15,952 nucleotides of DNA from Dehalococcoidia bacterium UBA7891 (GTDB taxonomy: Bacteria > Chloroflexota > Dehalococcoidia > Lucifugimonadales > UBA826): positions 1 through 15,952 of the forward strand of contig DLRJ01000045.1 in the NCBI GenBank assembly GCA_002500485.1, in the 5' to 3' direction. Positions 1 to 7,625 of the stretch are shown here, piece after piece. The notes beneath the pieces were generated by a model. The model was not told where the DNA came from and did not search any database. It was given only the letters and a program-made list of their open reading frames with translations. The position numbers and the translations under genes are program-made. Numbering within the stretch: position 1 is the first letter of the stretch; each line of letters starts with the position of its first letter.

Positions 1-43
1 CATGAACCGGTTTTTTACACTAGTTTAGAAAACGATTTTTGTT

Positions 44-2053
44 CTACTGTTGAGTTGTCATGCCGCTCTGAGGATTTTGGGGAAAACCGGCATGGTGACC
101 CATGTCTTTGTTTCCATATGAATCTCGCATTGTGTTTGAGGCTTGGCCCATACAGTTATCGGCAGCGTCACCGTGTGATGGTGAACTGGCGAAGGTTCCG
201 TCCGAGTTATATTGAGGCCCCGTACTAGTATTGTCAGTCATGCACTGGTTGAAATCTTGGGCTCCCCTCTTACCGACTCCGTCACCACGACCTCCGAATT
301 GGTTCGTATGCATAGTGTGGCCATCACCACCCTGTGGGTTTCCCGTATTTTGGCGTACAGCATTCGTATTTAGATTATCCAATTCCTTTCTGTCCGAATA
401 CTTATTGTGGTCGAAGTTTTCGTGACTCTTAAACTCTTCCCTCATATCATTCTTCACATCACGCAGACACTCATTCATTGGATTTCCGTCACTAACGCAT
501 TGGTCGACCCGTTCTTTAACAACCATTCGAGGTTGACCACCACCAAAGACATCATTAAATTGCGCCATTGTAATTCCAGGTGGAAGTCCTTGGTTCTGAC
601 CATCTCCCCCTTGGTACTGATCATCCCTGTCATTAATTCGGTTCTCGTACTGGTGAGCTACTGGAATGTTTCTGCCTAGGGTGTCATTAAGTGTGGTTAC
701 TACATCAGGTCCGAGGGCCTCAATTACAGAAATGTCGTCACATCGCTTTGCCCTCAGCCCTTGTGGGTCACAATGTAAATCCTCTTTTGCCTCATTAAGG
801 AGACTTTTAAAACTATCCCTAACCTCGTCTTTAGAACGACCAGGCTGGTACATTACCTTATTTACTTTATCTTGAAAATCTGGGTCACCAATCGCCTCTG
901 CCTTCACATCGATGAATTTGCGAGTTCTTCTTGCATCGGCATTATCACCGGCAATCTTATTTGCAAAATGATCCGTAAACGAAGAGCCGTTACCGGCTGC
1001 GTCATGGTGCATTTCTTTGGCTTCCATTTTACAGCCTTCCACAGCTGGGCCTATGATTCTTACGGCATCGGCCGACTGGGCACAATGCATAAATGTGTCT
1101 ACAACTTCTTTGACGTCATCAAGGTCTAGCAAAGCCACGTAGTTTGGCTCTGAAATTACCTTACCGTTCTCAATTTTGACTGTCTTTGTACCTAGTGAAT
1201 CCAGTTCGTCTATCACACCCTGTCGACAGTGTTTCATTTCCTCTCTAGTGGTTTCTTTAACCTCAACCCCCCCATCTACTAGGCAGTTATGAAATATGCC
1301 TGCCGCTTGGTATCGACCGGCTTCTTCTGCGCTTTTCTCAAAAGCTGAAGGGGCATCAGCTACATCGTCGTCGTCGTCACCAAGAACTTGATCTATCATT
1401 GCAGTGACAACTTCAAATTTTCCGGCAGCCCTTTCCATTCTGACTTCGAGAATTTGTTTTTCTTGCTCTTTGTCAAGGTTAGATTTTATCCACTTGTCTT
1501 CGTCTTTGTCTGCCTTGTCTAAATTAACGTGAGCTTTATCAAGGTCTTTCTTTATTCCAGCTTTTTCTGCGTTTGCTTTATCTAATTGTTCGTTTAGGAA
1601 CTTGATACGGTCCCAGGTAGCACGTTCTTCATTTTGAAGCAGCTTATTAATCTCATCTTCTTTGGCTGAGTTTTGGTAGGCTTGTTCTCTGACCCCTTGG
1701 AAGAAAGCATCCACATCCTGTCCGCTAGCAACGACGGAACCTATTTTTATTAAAGTTTCTTCATCCAGTTCGTTCCCAAGTGAGTCTATAACTCCTACCA
1801 GGTTATTGATAATATTACCTGAATCATCAAGTGCGCCAAGGAGGTCTTCGCGCTCCTCTTTGTGAAGGCGATCTATTTCCTTCATCATGGCATAAAGCTC
1901 TTTCTCAGCTTCTGTGGTGGGTTCTCCCATCTCGGCCAGGGTTGCGTCAACATCAACTTGTGCGTCACCCACAGCTCGTCCCACAGCAGGACCGCAAGCC
2001 AGAGCGGCGACAGAAAGGATGGAAATAGCAATTACAAGCATCAACTGCTTCAT
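44..2053 (-). CDS. large lipoprotein of unknown family: coiled coil plus five cysteine pairs
   Basis: I do not recognise a family. The chosen start gives 669 aa. Residues 1-20 form a lipoprotein-type signal (MKQ, hydrophobic stretch, then ALA-Cys20), a slightly atypical lipobox because Ala sits at -3. Residues about 45-222 are charged and helical, with a likely coiled coil at about 130-222, followed by a run of five Asp (226-230). The rest is hydrophilic, with exactly ten further cysteines that fall in pairs: 257/276, 324/341, 428/438, 519/529 and 604/634. The last two pairs begin with similar motifs (QCVSDG, QCMTDN) and are followed by Arg/Asp/Met helices. The last 120 residues are rich in Gly, Asn, Gln and His. 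An in-frame start 14 codons upstream is possible, but the ATG at 2053 fits the signal peptide, a GAGG ribosome site and the promoter at 2107-2135. A role in the cell envelope is inferred from the lipobox only. Confidence 0.75.
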   Translation of the reverse strand: MKQLMLVIAISILSVAALACGPAVGRAVGDAQVDVDATLAEMGEPTTEAEKELYAMMKEIDRLHKEEREDLLGALDDSGNIINNLVGVIDSLGNELDEETLIKIGSVVASGQDVDAFFQGVREQAYQNSAKEDEINKLLQNEERATWDRIKFLNEQLDKANAEKAGIKKDLDKAHVNLDKADKDEDKWIKSNLDKEQEKQILEVRMERAAGKFEVVTAMIDQVLGDDDDDVADAPSAFEKSAEEAGRYQAAGIFHNCLVDGGVEVKETTREEMKHCRQGVIDELDSLGTKTVKIENGKVISEPNYVALLDLDDVKEVVDTFMHCAQSADAVRIIGPAVEGCKMEAKEMHHDAAGNGSSFTDHFANKIAGDNADARRTRKFIDVKAEAIGDPDFQDKVNKVMYQPGRSKDEVRDSFKSLLNEAKEDLHCDPQGLRAKRCDDISVIEALGPDVVTTLNDTLGRNIPVAHQYENRINDRDDQYQGGDGQNQGLPPGITMAQFNDVFGGGQPRMVVKERVDQCVSDGNPMNECLRDVKNDMREEFKSHENFDHNKYSDRKELDNLNTNAVRQNTGNPQGGDGHTMHTNQFGGRGDGVGKRGAQDFNQCMTDNTSTGPQYNSDGTFASSPSHGDAADNCMGQASNTMRDSYGNKDMGHHAGFPQNPQSGMTTQQ

Positions 2054-2106
2054 GTTCTCTACCTCATTAAGATTCCATATTGGACTAGGATTCACATGTC
2101 CTTTAA

Positions 2107-2135
2107 ATAATAAAGGCTATAGGTAGCCATTACAA
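2107..2135 (-). promoter_or_regulatory. predicted sigma70-type promoter of the lipoprotein gene, with a dyad in the spacer
   Basis: On the minus strand there is TTGTAA (2130-2135), a 17-bp spacer, then TATTAT (2107-2112), which matches the -10 consensus at 5 of 6 positions. Transcription would begin near 2100, giving about 47 nt of leader before the ATG at 2053. That makes the upstream in-frame start at 2095 unlikely. The spacer contains a perfect inverted repeat, GGCTA-4-TAGCC (2115-2128), a plausible operator position. This is inferred from sequence only. Confidence 0.5.
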
Positions 2136-2193
2136 CGGCAATTCCACCTAAGTAATTACACCTATATGGATTTCGATCTTTCGGTTTCTGCAA

Positions 2194-2233
2194 TTATACG
2201 ATCATATTTAGTTTTATACGACCATATTTAGTT
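2194..2233. repeat. two tandem 20-bp repeats upstream of the lipoprotein gene
   Basis: The unit TTATACGATCATATTTAGTT at 2194-2213 is followed directly by a second copy at 2214-2233, with a single T to C change at its ninth base. The pair lies between the end of the dihydroxyphthalate decarboxylase-like gene and the promoter of the lipoprotein gene, about 60 bp upstream of that -35 box. It could be a paired regulator site or simply a local duplication. I see no gene in 2096-2253. Confidence 0.7.
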
Positions 2234-2253
2234 GTAAAAATCCTACTTAATGG

Positions 2254-3177
2254 CTATTTTGGCATAGTGAACAGACTTTCTGGGTTCACGTAATTTGGGA
2301 TTATTTTTTGATCCACGTTAAATTTTATAAATGTGTTTATCCCTTGATACGCCCCGTTTAAATCGTAAGGAAGAGGGTCTCCATTCACGATAGCGGCCAT
2401 TTTTTTGTTTTGTTTGTCGTTCGCATCTATCTTTGACAAACTCGGTAGTGATTTAACATAAGAATCTTTGGCTTCTTTGAAAAGCGCATATATTTCGGCT
2501 TCTAGCCAAGGTTCAGCTAGTAGCAAATCGTCTCTTACAACAAGCAAATGGCTGATGGGGTAAATTTTTGTCTTGTTATCCCAGCCGGTATCAAGTTCGT
2601 CTGGGTCTTCGAACAAAGGAACAGCATCTGGAGAATCGATGGTTCCAGCCCCAATTACCGCATCAACCTCCCCTGAGAGTAGCATTTTGCTAAGATCGTT
2701 GTGTTCAGAGGAAATCACACCAGACGGAGTCTGGTATTCCGCTACATGTTCATCACCAGAAAGAACCCATGTGACCGAATCCAAATCAACATTATGTTCA
2801 GTTTGCAAAATTGCCTTTGTCCATATTCCAGGAGTTAAAGTGTAGCTTCTTGTACCTATCTTTTTACCATTTAGATCGCTAGGTTTTTTGATGCCCGAGT
2901 TGGCATTACACATTATTCCCCCGTGGTAGAAAGCTCTTGTTAGAAATATCGGAAGAGCCGTGAATCCCTTTTTATAATGCTTCGAACAGATGTAGGTAGC
3001 CAGAGCCATTTCGGCTATATCAAATTCTAAATTTCGCACCATCCTTCGGAAAATCATTGGTACAGGAGAAATTTCAGTGTGAGTAAGTTCGAATTCATCA
3101 GAGGTGAATGTACCATCCTTTAGGGTGGTGGTATGTCCGTAGTTAGCTATAGCTGCGTGTAAATTAAGAGGCCCCAA
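2254..3177 (-). CDS. 4,5-dihydroxyphthalate decarboxylase-like protein (PBP2 fold)
   Basis: The 307-aa product resembles the 4,5-dihydroxyphthalate decarboxylase (Pht5)-like branch of the type 2 periplasmic-binding fold. Recognisable parts in order: an early segment ending in FRRMVRNLEFDIAEMALATY (residues 44-63), the FYHGGI strand (about 88-93), the GIKKPSDLNGKKIGTRSY motif (about 99-116) introducing lobe two, and a VTWVLSGDEH segment. There is no signal peptide, which suits a cytoplasmic enzyme better than a transport receptor. The start is TTG, supported by AAGGA seven bases upstream; no in-frame ATG lies near the N-terminus. The known family member decarboxylates an ortho-dihydroxylated aromatic acid. 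The fold is also used by solute receptors, so the reaction and substrate here are inference. It lies about 300 bp downstream of sulfatase A and may be its operon partner. Confidence 0.75.
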   Translation of the reverse strand: MGPLNLHAAIANYGHTTTLKDGTFTSDEFELTHTEISPVPMIFRRMVRNLEFDIAEMALATYICSKHYKKGFTALPIFLTRAFYHGGIMCNANSGIKKPSDLNGKKIGTRSYTLTPGIWTKAILQTEHNVDLDSVTWVLSGDEHVAEYQTPSGVISSEHNDLSKMLLSGEVDAVIGAGTIDSPDAVPLFEDPDELDTGWDNKTKIYPISHLLVVRDDLLLAEPWLEAEIYALFKEAKDSYVKSLPSLSKIDANDKQNKKMAAIVNGDPLPYDLNGAYQGINTFIKFNVDQKIIPNYVNPESLFTMPK

Positions 3178-3225
3178 TTTTCGTTCCTTATCTTGAGATT
3201 TAATGGATATTCATTTTGATTATCG

Positions 3226-3234
3226 ATCATACCA
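3226..3234 (-). promoter_or_regulatory. possible extended -10 promoter for the decarboxylase-like gene
   Basis: The minus strand reads TGGTATGAT, an extended -10 (TGn plus a TATAAT-like hexamer), about 50 bp before the TTG start at 3177. I see no convincing -35 box, which extended -10 promoters can lack. The gene may instead be transcribed from the sulfatase operon. Confidence 0.3.
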
Positions 3235-3265
3235 AGATTTATAAAATATACCTAGATTGAGGAAT

Positions 3266-3475
3266 TTATTGTTGAATGAGCGAACTAAGCCTTCGTTGAA
3301 GTGGATGATGAAATGGACTGAGTCTGTGAGCTTGGAAAATGCCAAATCGTCCTATACGAAAGGGGTATTGGAAGTCGTTTTCGCCAAAACTCAAAAAACT
3401 CCGTTCAAAATTATTCCAATAACCTGAATCGTCTAAATCTGCAGAAAGCCAATTCGGTCCCTGGTTTCCTGCCAC
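3266..3475 (-). CDS. doubtful 69-codon ORF abutting sulfatase A
   Basis: The ORF opens with GTG immediately after the TAG stop of sulfatase A and would encode 69 aa rich in Phe, Trp, Asn and Arg. I recognise no family, signal peptide or membrane segment. The abutting start could allow translational coupling with the sulfatase gene. The alternative, which I find equally likely, is that this stretch is non-coding or the eroded end of a former gene: the composition is ambiguous, and another frame across its last third stays open to about 3225. Confidence 0.25.
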   Translation of the reverse strand: MAGNQGPNWLSADLDDSGYWNNFERSFLSFGENDFQYPFRIGRFGIFQAHRLSPFHHPLQRRLSSLIQQ

Positions 3476-4987
3476 CTATACGTCTGGAAGAGCAGCATGA
3501 TCTCCAGTCTCGTATTGCCACATACGGATCTTTGCCGCCATGATCCTAATTCGATCTTTGTGTTCATGGTTGTTAAAAAGGTTATTTTCTTCAAAGCGAT
3601 CTTCATTAAGATTAAACAGCTCGCATTGGTCTGTAGCGCAAAGGTTTAATTTCCACCTATCGCCTGTAACAATTGATCGCCACTGCATGTTGTTAAGCAT
3701 ATTTATTGCAGGGGTGCCCAGATTTCTATCACCGATGCCATTGTGTTCCATGAACACCTCATTACCTTTTAGATCTGCTTTCCCTTTTATTACGTCTGAT
3801 TTGCTGGTTCCTTGTAAATGTTCTGGAATGTCTTGACCCAATAGGTCCAATAATGTCGGCACTAAATCGATTTGTCCAAAATTGCCATCAATCAATTTTG
3901 CTTCTTTAGTGTGCATTGGAGCCCGGATGATAAGCGGGACCTTGGCGGCTTCCTCATAGAAGGTTCGCATCTCCATCATTCCATGAGTTCCTACTAAATC
4001 GCCATGCTCACTGGTAAAAATAAATATTGTATTCTCTGCTATCTCTGCTTCTTCTAGAGCATTAAGAATTTTCCCTACGGCATCATCCACTAAAGTAATA
4101 TTCCCGTAATAATTAGCCCTAATTTGTTTCCATGAATCTGGGTTCTTGAGATCAAATTGTCGACCGATCGCCTTATCTAGCGCGTTATATTCTTCCCTGC
4201 CCTTTTCCCATTCTGAATCATCAACATCATCGGGAGTATGAAGGTCCGATTGCATAAAAAAATCTGCTCGCACCCTGCTGAACAATGAATGGCCGTCAGG
4301 TCTCTTCAGGAAAGTTGGTTCGATGGGTACCTGTTGAGGATCGTGCACCCCATCGTATGGGCCTGTCCATGGCGGATGAGGTTCTAAGAAACTAACGTAC
4401 ATTACAAAAGGATTATCTTTGTTCTCTTTAATGAATGTTTCAGCTCTATTTGCAAAAAATGAAGCCATTTGAAATTCTGCCGGCAAAGCTGCCCTCATCT
4501 CATCCGAGAATATTTTACTCCCAAGGAGAAGCTCATCAGGTTCAAACCCGTTTTCCACAAGAAATTCGTGGTAACTCGTGTCCATATCCAAATATTCTTC
4601 TTCAGTATATTCATCACGTAATGTCTCCATGCCGCTAGCCCATTCGTCAAATCCTCTCTGGTTGATTACCTCATTACCCAGGTGCCATTTTCCGAAATAT
4701 GCTTTCTTGTAGTCGGCAGAGACCATGTTGGCAATGGTTTCCACTTCTTCAGGCATAACCAGTTTGTTTCTAGGCATGCCCGCCGCATGAGGGTATAGAC
4801 CAGTCATAATTGACGCTCTAGCTGGGGCACAGACCGCCTGTGTTACATAGGTGTTTTTGAAAACGATGCTTTCTTTGGAAAGTGCATTTAAGTTGGGTGC
4901 TTTTACGTAATCGTTCCCATAGGCTTCTAATGTGTCAAACCTTTGACGGTCGCTGAATACGAAAACAAGATTTGGTTGCTTTGCCAT
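3476..4987 (-). CDS. sulfatase A, type I sulfatase family with substituted active-site residues
   Basis: 503 aa, no signal peptide, so presumably cytoplasmic. The sulfatase signature CAPARASIMTG is at residues 53-63; Cys53 would be converted to formylglycine. Other recognisable positions are Asp13 (metal), Arg57, Lys100 and His102 (GKWHLG), His204 (EPHPPW), and Glu327-His328 (TSEHGD), where sulfatases usually have Asp-Asn or Asp-His. Two positions differ from both paralogues here: residue 14 is Arg (SDRQR rather than SDQQR), and residue 340 is Met where the paralogues have the Lys of the EKR motif, equivalent to Lys302 of human arylsulfatase A. The HGD-to-HG stretch also reads GTHG instead of GDHG. 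A GAGAGGGA ribosome site precedes the ATG. Family membership is certain. Activity and substrate are not, and the protein may be altered or impaired. Confidence 0.93.
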   Translation of the reverse strand: MAKQPNLVFVFSDRQRFDTLEAYGNDYVKAPNLNALSKESIVFKNTYVTQAVCAPARASIMTGLYPHAAGMPRNKLVMPEEVETIANMVSADYKKAYFGKWHLGNEVINQRGFDEWASGMETLRDEYTEEEYLDMDTSYHEFLVENGFEPDELLLGSKIFSDEMRAALPAEFQMASFFANRAETFIKENKDNPFVMYVSFLEPHPPWTGPYDGVHDPQQVPIEPTFLKRPDGHSLFSRVRADFFMQSDLHTPDDVDDSEWEKGREEYNALDKAIGRQFDLKNPDSWKQIRANYYGNITLVDDAVGKILNALEEAEIAENTIFIFTSEHGDLVGTHGMMEMRTFYEEAAKVPLIIRAPMHTKEAKLIDGNFGQIDLVPTLLDLLGQDIPEHLQGTSKSDVIKGKADLKGNEVFMEHNGIGDRNLGTPAINMLNNMQWRSIVTGDRWKLNLCATDQCELFNLNEDRFEENNLFNNHEHKDRIRIMAAKIRMWQYETGDHAALPDV

Positions 4988-5040
4988 AATGTCCCTCTCT
5001 AAAGAAATTTAAGGTAATAAGTAAGAATACTGGGGTGCCC

Positions 5041-5087
5041 AAACAGGATGAGTAAAAGCCATAAAATGCTCCTTACTCGTCCTGTTT
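5041..5087. repeat. 47-bp inverted repeat between sulfatases B and A
   Basis: AAACAGGATGAGTAA (5041-5055) pairs with TTACTCGTCCTGTTT (5073-5087) across a 17-nt loop, and AGC/GCT within the loop can extend the stem. As plus-strand RNA the single imperfection is a G-U wobble; as the minus-strand operon transcript it is a C-A mismatch. No T run follows on the minus strand, so it is not a classic terminator. It could be an mRNA processing or stabilising stem, a protein site, or a small dispersed palindrome. The remaining bases of the 4988-5100 gap hold only the ribosome site of sulfatase A. Confidence 0.7.
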
Positions 5088-5100
5088 ATCCGTTGTGGAA

Positions 5101-6663
5101 CTAAATTGTGGAAGGAATAGGTGCTGTATCCCCGGTTTGGACTTGCCATACTCTAATTCTGGCGGCCATATCCCTCACTCGGTCCTGTTGATCGGGATCA
5201 TTAAACAAATTATTTTGTTCATAAGGATCATCATTTAGGTCGTAAAGTTCACATTGATCCCCAGCACATAGAGCTAATTTCCATCTATCTGGCGTTACCA
5301 CGGTCCTCCATGGCAACCTGAGCATCCTATTAATTTTTATGTCACCGAGGAACCTATCTGGTATGTTGTTGTCATAGCCGTTCCAAGATATGAATACGTC
5401 ATTCTCAGAAAGATCAGATTCCCCTTCAAGAACAGGTTTTAAGCTTTTCCCTTGTAAATGATTAGGCACTTCTTGCCCAATTAGGTCCAGCAGAGTTGGC
5501 ACAAGGTCTATATGGCCTACACTTCCTTCGATGACCTGGGCTCCTTTGGAAAGCCACGGTACTTTCATGAGTAGTGGAACACGAGCCGATTCTTCAAACA
5601 TTGAACGTTTTTCAAGCATCCCATGATCACCCATCATATCGCCGTGTTCACTGGTGAATACGACTATTGTATTATCTTCTATGCCAGCATCCTTAATAGC
5701 TTGGTTGATGGTTCCAACCATGTTGTCTACAAGGGTAATGTTGGCCATGTAATGGGCCCTCAATTGTCGCCAACCCGCTTCAGTTGTAACGTCTTCCCGC
5801 GCCGCAGCATAGTTCATCATGTACGCGTCCTGGGTTTGGTCCTCGCCGTCAAGCATAAATTTCATGAAGTAGTCGGCTCTGACTCTGTTAACCAATGAGG
5901 CACTTTCAGGTTTTTCTAGAAAAGCAGGTCCTACCGGGAGGGTTGTTGGGTCGTATTGATCCATAAATGGCCCATGGTATGGAGAGTGGGGTTCGAATGT
6001 GCTCACGTAGAGGACAAAAGGTTTGTCTTTGTTGTCTTCTATAAATTTCGTGGCCTCTTGAGCTAAGTAAGATGCCATTTGATCTTCTTCAGGCATGTCA
6101 TAATGAGCATTCGAGGTAAATGTAGGTGCTCTTTGACCGGATTTTCTACCCAATAAATTGAATTTTCTGCCGGCTGCGACATTTTCTCCATGAATTGCTG
6201 GGACGTTGTCTGGTTCATGTCCTTTTTCAATTAAATATTCTGTATATGAGGACGTCTCATTGTTTAATTGAGTGTGAGTGTAACCCGTGCCATGAGAGTC
6301 TTCACTTGATTTCCAAACATTGAAGCCGTGCTGTCTTTCGATATCATTTCCAAGGTGCCATTTGCCCATATAACCCTTGTAATATTCGTCCGATATCATT
6401 TCTGATATCACCTTTACCTCTGCAGGCAGGTTGATCATATTAACTATCGGGCCAGCGGTGTGTGGATACAATCCTGACATGATTGTCGCTCTTGCTGGGG
6501 TACATACTGGTTGAGCTACATAGGCGTTTTGAAATATGAAACTTTCCTCCGAAAGTTGGTTCAAATGAGGTACCTGCATATAATCGGCCCCGTAGGCAGC
6601 CATCGTGTCATAGCGTTGCTGGTCGCTAAACATGAACACTATATTTGGTTTTCGATCTGACAT
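5101..6663 (-). CDS. sulfatase B, type I sulfatase family
   Basis: 520 aa with no signal peptide, so a cytoplasmic sulfatase-fold hydrolase is predicted. It would cleave a sulfate ester after Cys54 is oxidised to formylglycine. Visible motifs: SDQQRYDT with Asp14-Gln15; CTPARATIMSG (54-64), where the usual TG ends as SG; GKWHLG (Lys101, His103); EPHSPY (His226); SEHGD (Glu339-His340); and GDHGMLEKR with Lys352. Compared with sulfatases A and C it has a longer segment at about 120-195. The C-terminal part carries the WKLALC...CELYDL strand pair shared by all three sulfatases. AGGAG lies seven bases before the ATG. It follows the OppC-type permease gene by 45 bp and precedes sulfatase A by about 113 bp, so co-transcription with the importer is likely. 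The substrate cannot be read from the sequence; phosphodiester or phosphonate hydrolysis remains possible in this superfamily. Confidence 0.95.
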   Translation of the reverse strand: MSDRKPNIVFMFSDQQRYDTMAAYGADYMQVPHLNQLSEESFIFQNAYVAQPVCTPARATIMSGLYPHTAGPIVNMINLPAEVKVISEMISDEYYKGYMGKWHLGNDIERQHGFNVWKSSEDSHGTGYTHTQLNNETSSYTEYLIEKGHEPDNVPAIHGENVAAGRKFNLLGRKSGQRAPTFTSNAHYDMPEEDQMASYLAQEATKFIEDNKDKPFVLYVSTFEPHSPYHGPFMDQYDPTTLPVGPAFLEKPESASLVNRVRADYFMKFMLDGEDQTQDAYMMNYAAAREDVTTEAGWRQLRAHYMANITLVDNMVGTINQAIKDAGIEDNTIVVFTSEHGDMMGDHGMLEKRSMFEESARVPLLMKVPWLSKGAQVIEGSVGHIDLVPTLLDLIGQEVPNHLQGKSLKPVLEGESDLSENDVFISWNGYDNNIPDRFLGDIKINRMLRLPWRTVVTPDRWKLALCAGDQCELYDLNDDPYEQNNLFNDPDQQDRVRDMAARIRVWQVQTGDTAPIPSTI

Positions 6664-6708
6664 TTCAATCTCCTAAACAGTTTTCAATTTTCTTATAAAT
6701 GATTTGCC

Positions 6709-7599
6709 TTATTGTCTGCCTCGTAGTCTTGGGTCCATTATGTCTCTTACAGCATCCCCTACTAGGTTGAGTCCTAATACTGTTACTGATATAAAAATTC
6801 CAGGCCATATTGCCAGATGGGGTCCCAGGTCAAACCGGGCTTGTGCACCATTTAGCATATTCCCCCAAGTTGGTACTGGAGGAGCTATACCAAGTCCTAA
6901 AAAGCTTAATTGAGCCTCGGCAACTATCGCTCCGGCTATTCCAACCGCTATTAAAACCACGGCTACTGGTAATGTGTTCGGCAGCAAATGTATAAAGATT
7001 ACTCGTAGATCCGATGATCCAATCGCTCTTTGCGCGTCTATATATTGAGCGCCCCTTAATCCCAATACATGTGACCTAACAACTCTTATGCTGCCGATCA
7101 TGCTGAATAAAGCTAAAGCGAGTAGCACCACAGTTATTGTGAAACCAAAAGAAGCAGTGACAGTCATTAAGATAACGAGGCCAGGTATTATCAGAAGAGT
7201 GTCAGTAATCCTCTGAAGTAATAAGTCCGTCCATTTGCCGTAGTAAGCACTGATTATCCCTAGTAGTGACCCAATCGCTACTCCCACGATTGGCGATACG
7301 AATCCCACCAAAAGAGAGATTCTCCCACCGTAAAGTAGGCGGGTGAATTGATCCCTGCCAAGATTGTCAGATCCAAGTAACATCAAACCACCATTCGTTG
7401 CGTTACCCATTGGCTTGGTGTACCGGCTACTAGCAAATGACTCGTAGTCGTAGGGCGTTATGAATGGAGCGAATACTGCACCTACTAAGACGACGAAAAC
7501 GACAAAGGCACCGATAGCTCCAGCTGGGTTTTGTCGTATCAACCGCCATGAGTATCTGGCGATCTCGGATCTTTTACTAGTCTCTGTATCTAAATTCAT
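6709..7599 (-). CDS. ABC transporter permease, OppC/DppC type
   Basis: 296 aa, a normal length for this family. It shows the N-terminal cytoplasmic tail and first membrane helix (about 27-49) of OppC-type permeases. The family motif GSDNLGRDQFTRLLYGGRIS (76-95) precedes the transport domain. The EAA loop that contacts the ATPase is recognisable around 187-211 (AQRAIGSSDLRVIF...LPNTLP). The C-terminus reads GDAVRDIMDPRLRGRQ, typical of the family. It would form the membrane channel with the OppB-type protein encoded 26 bp upstream. The ribosome site is weak (an A-rich stretch, GAGAC further up), so translation may depend on coupling to the upstream gene. Members take up peptides, but also nickel, sugars and other solutes, so substrate is not implied. 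Confidence 0.95.
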   Translation of the reverse strand: MNLDTETSKRSEIARYSWRLIRQNPAGAIGAFVVFVVLVGAVFAPFITPYDYESFASSRYTKPMGNATNGGLMLLGSDNLGRDQFTRLLYGGRISLLVGFVSPIVGVAIGSLLGIISAYYGKWTDLLLQRITDTLLIIPGLVILMTVTASFGFTITVVLLALALFSMIGSIRVVRSHVLGLRGAQYIDAQRAIGSSDLRVIFIHLLPNTLPVAVVLIAVGIAGAIVAEAQLSFLGLGIAPPVPTWGNMLNGAQARFDLGPHLAIWPGIFISVTVLGLNLVGDAVRDIMDPRLRGRQ

Positions 7600-7625
7600 T
7601 TTGCTTTTTTTAATGTCTCAATTCT

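Noticed and set aside
2054..2095. A 14-codon N-terminal extension of the lipoprotein
   Set aside because: It would place charged residues before the signal peptide and begin within a few bases of the predicted transcript start. The ATG at 2053 has a better ribosome site.
231..2126. Seven plus-strand ORFs of 64-90 codons opposite the lipoprotein gene
   Set aside because: They are antisense to a long frame with a signal peptide and coherent composition, lack ribosome sites I would trust, and show no family motifs.
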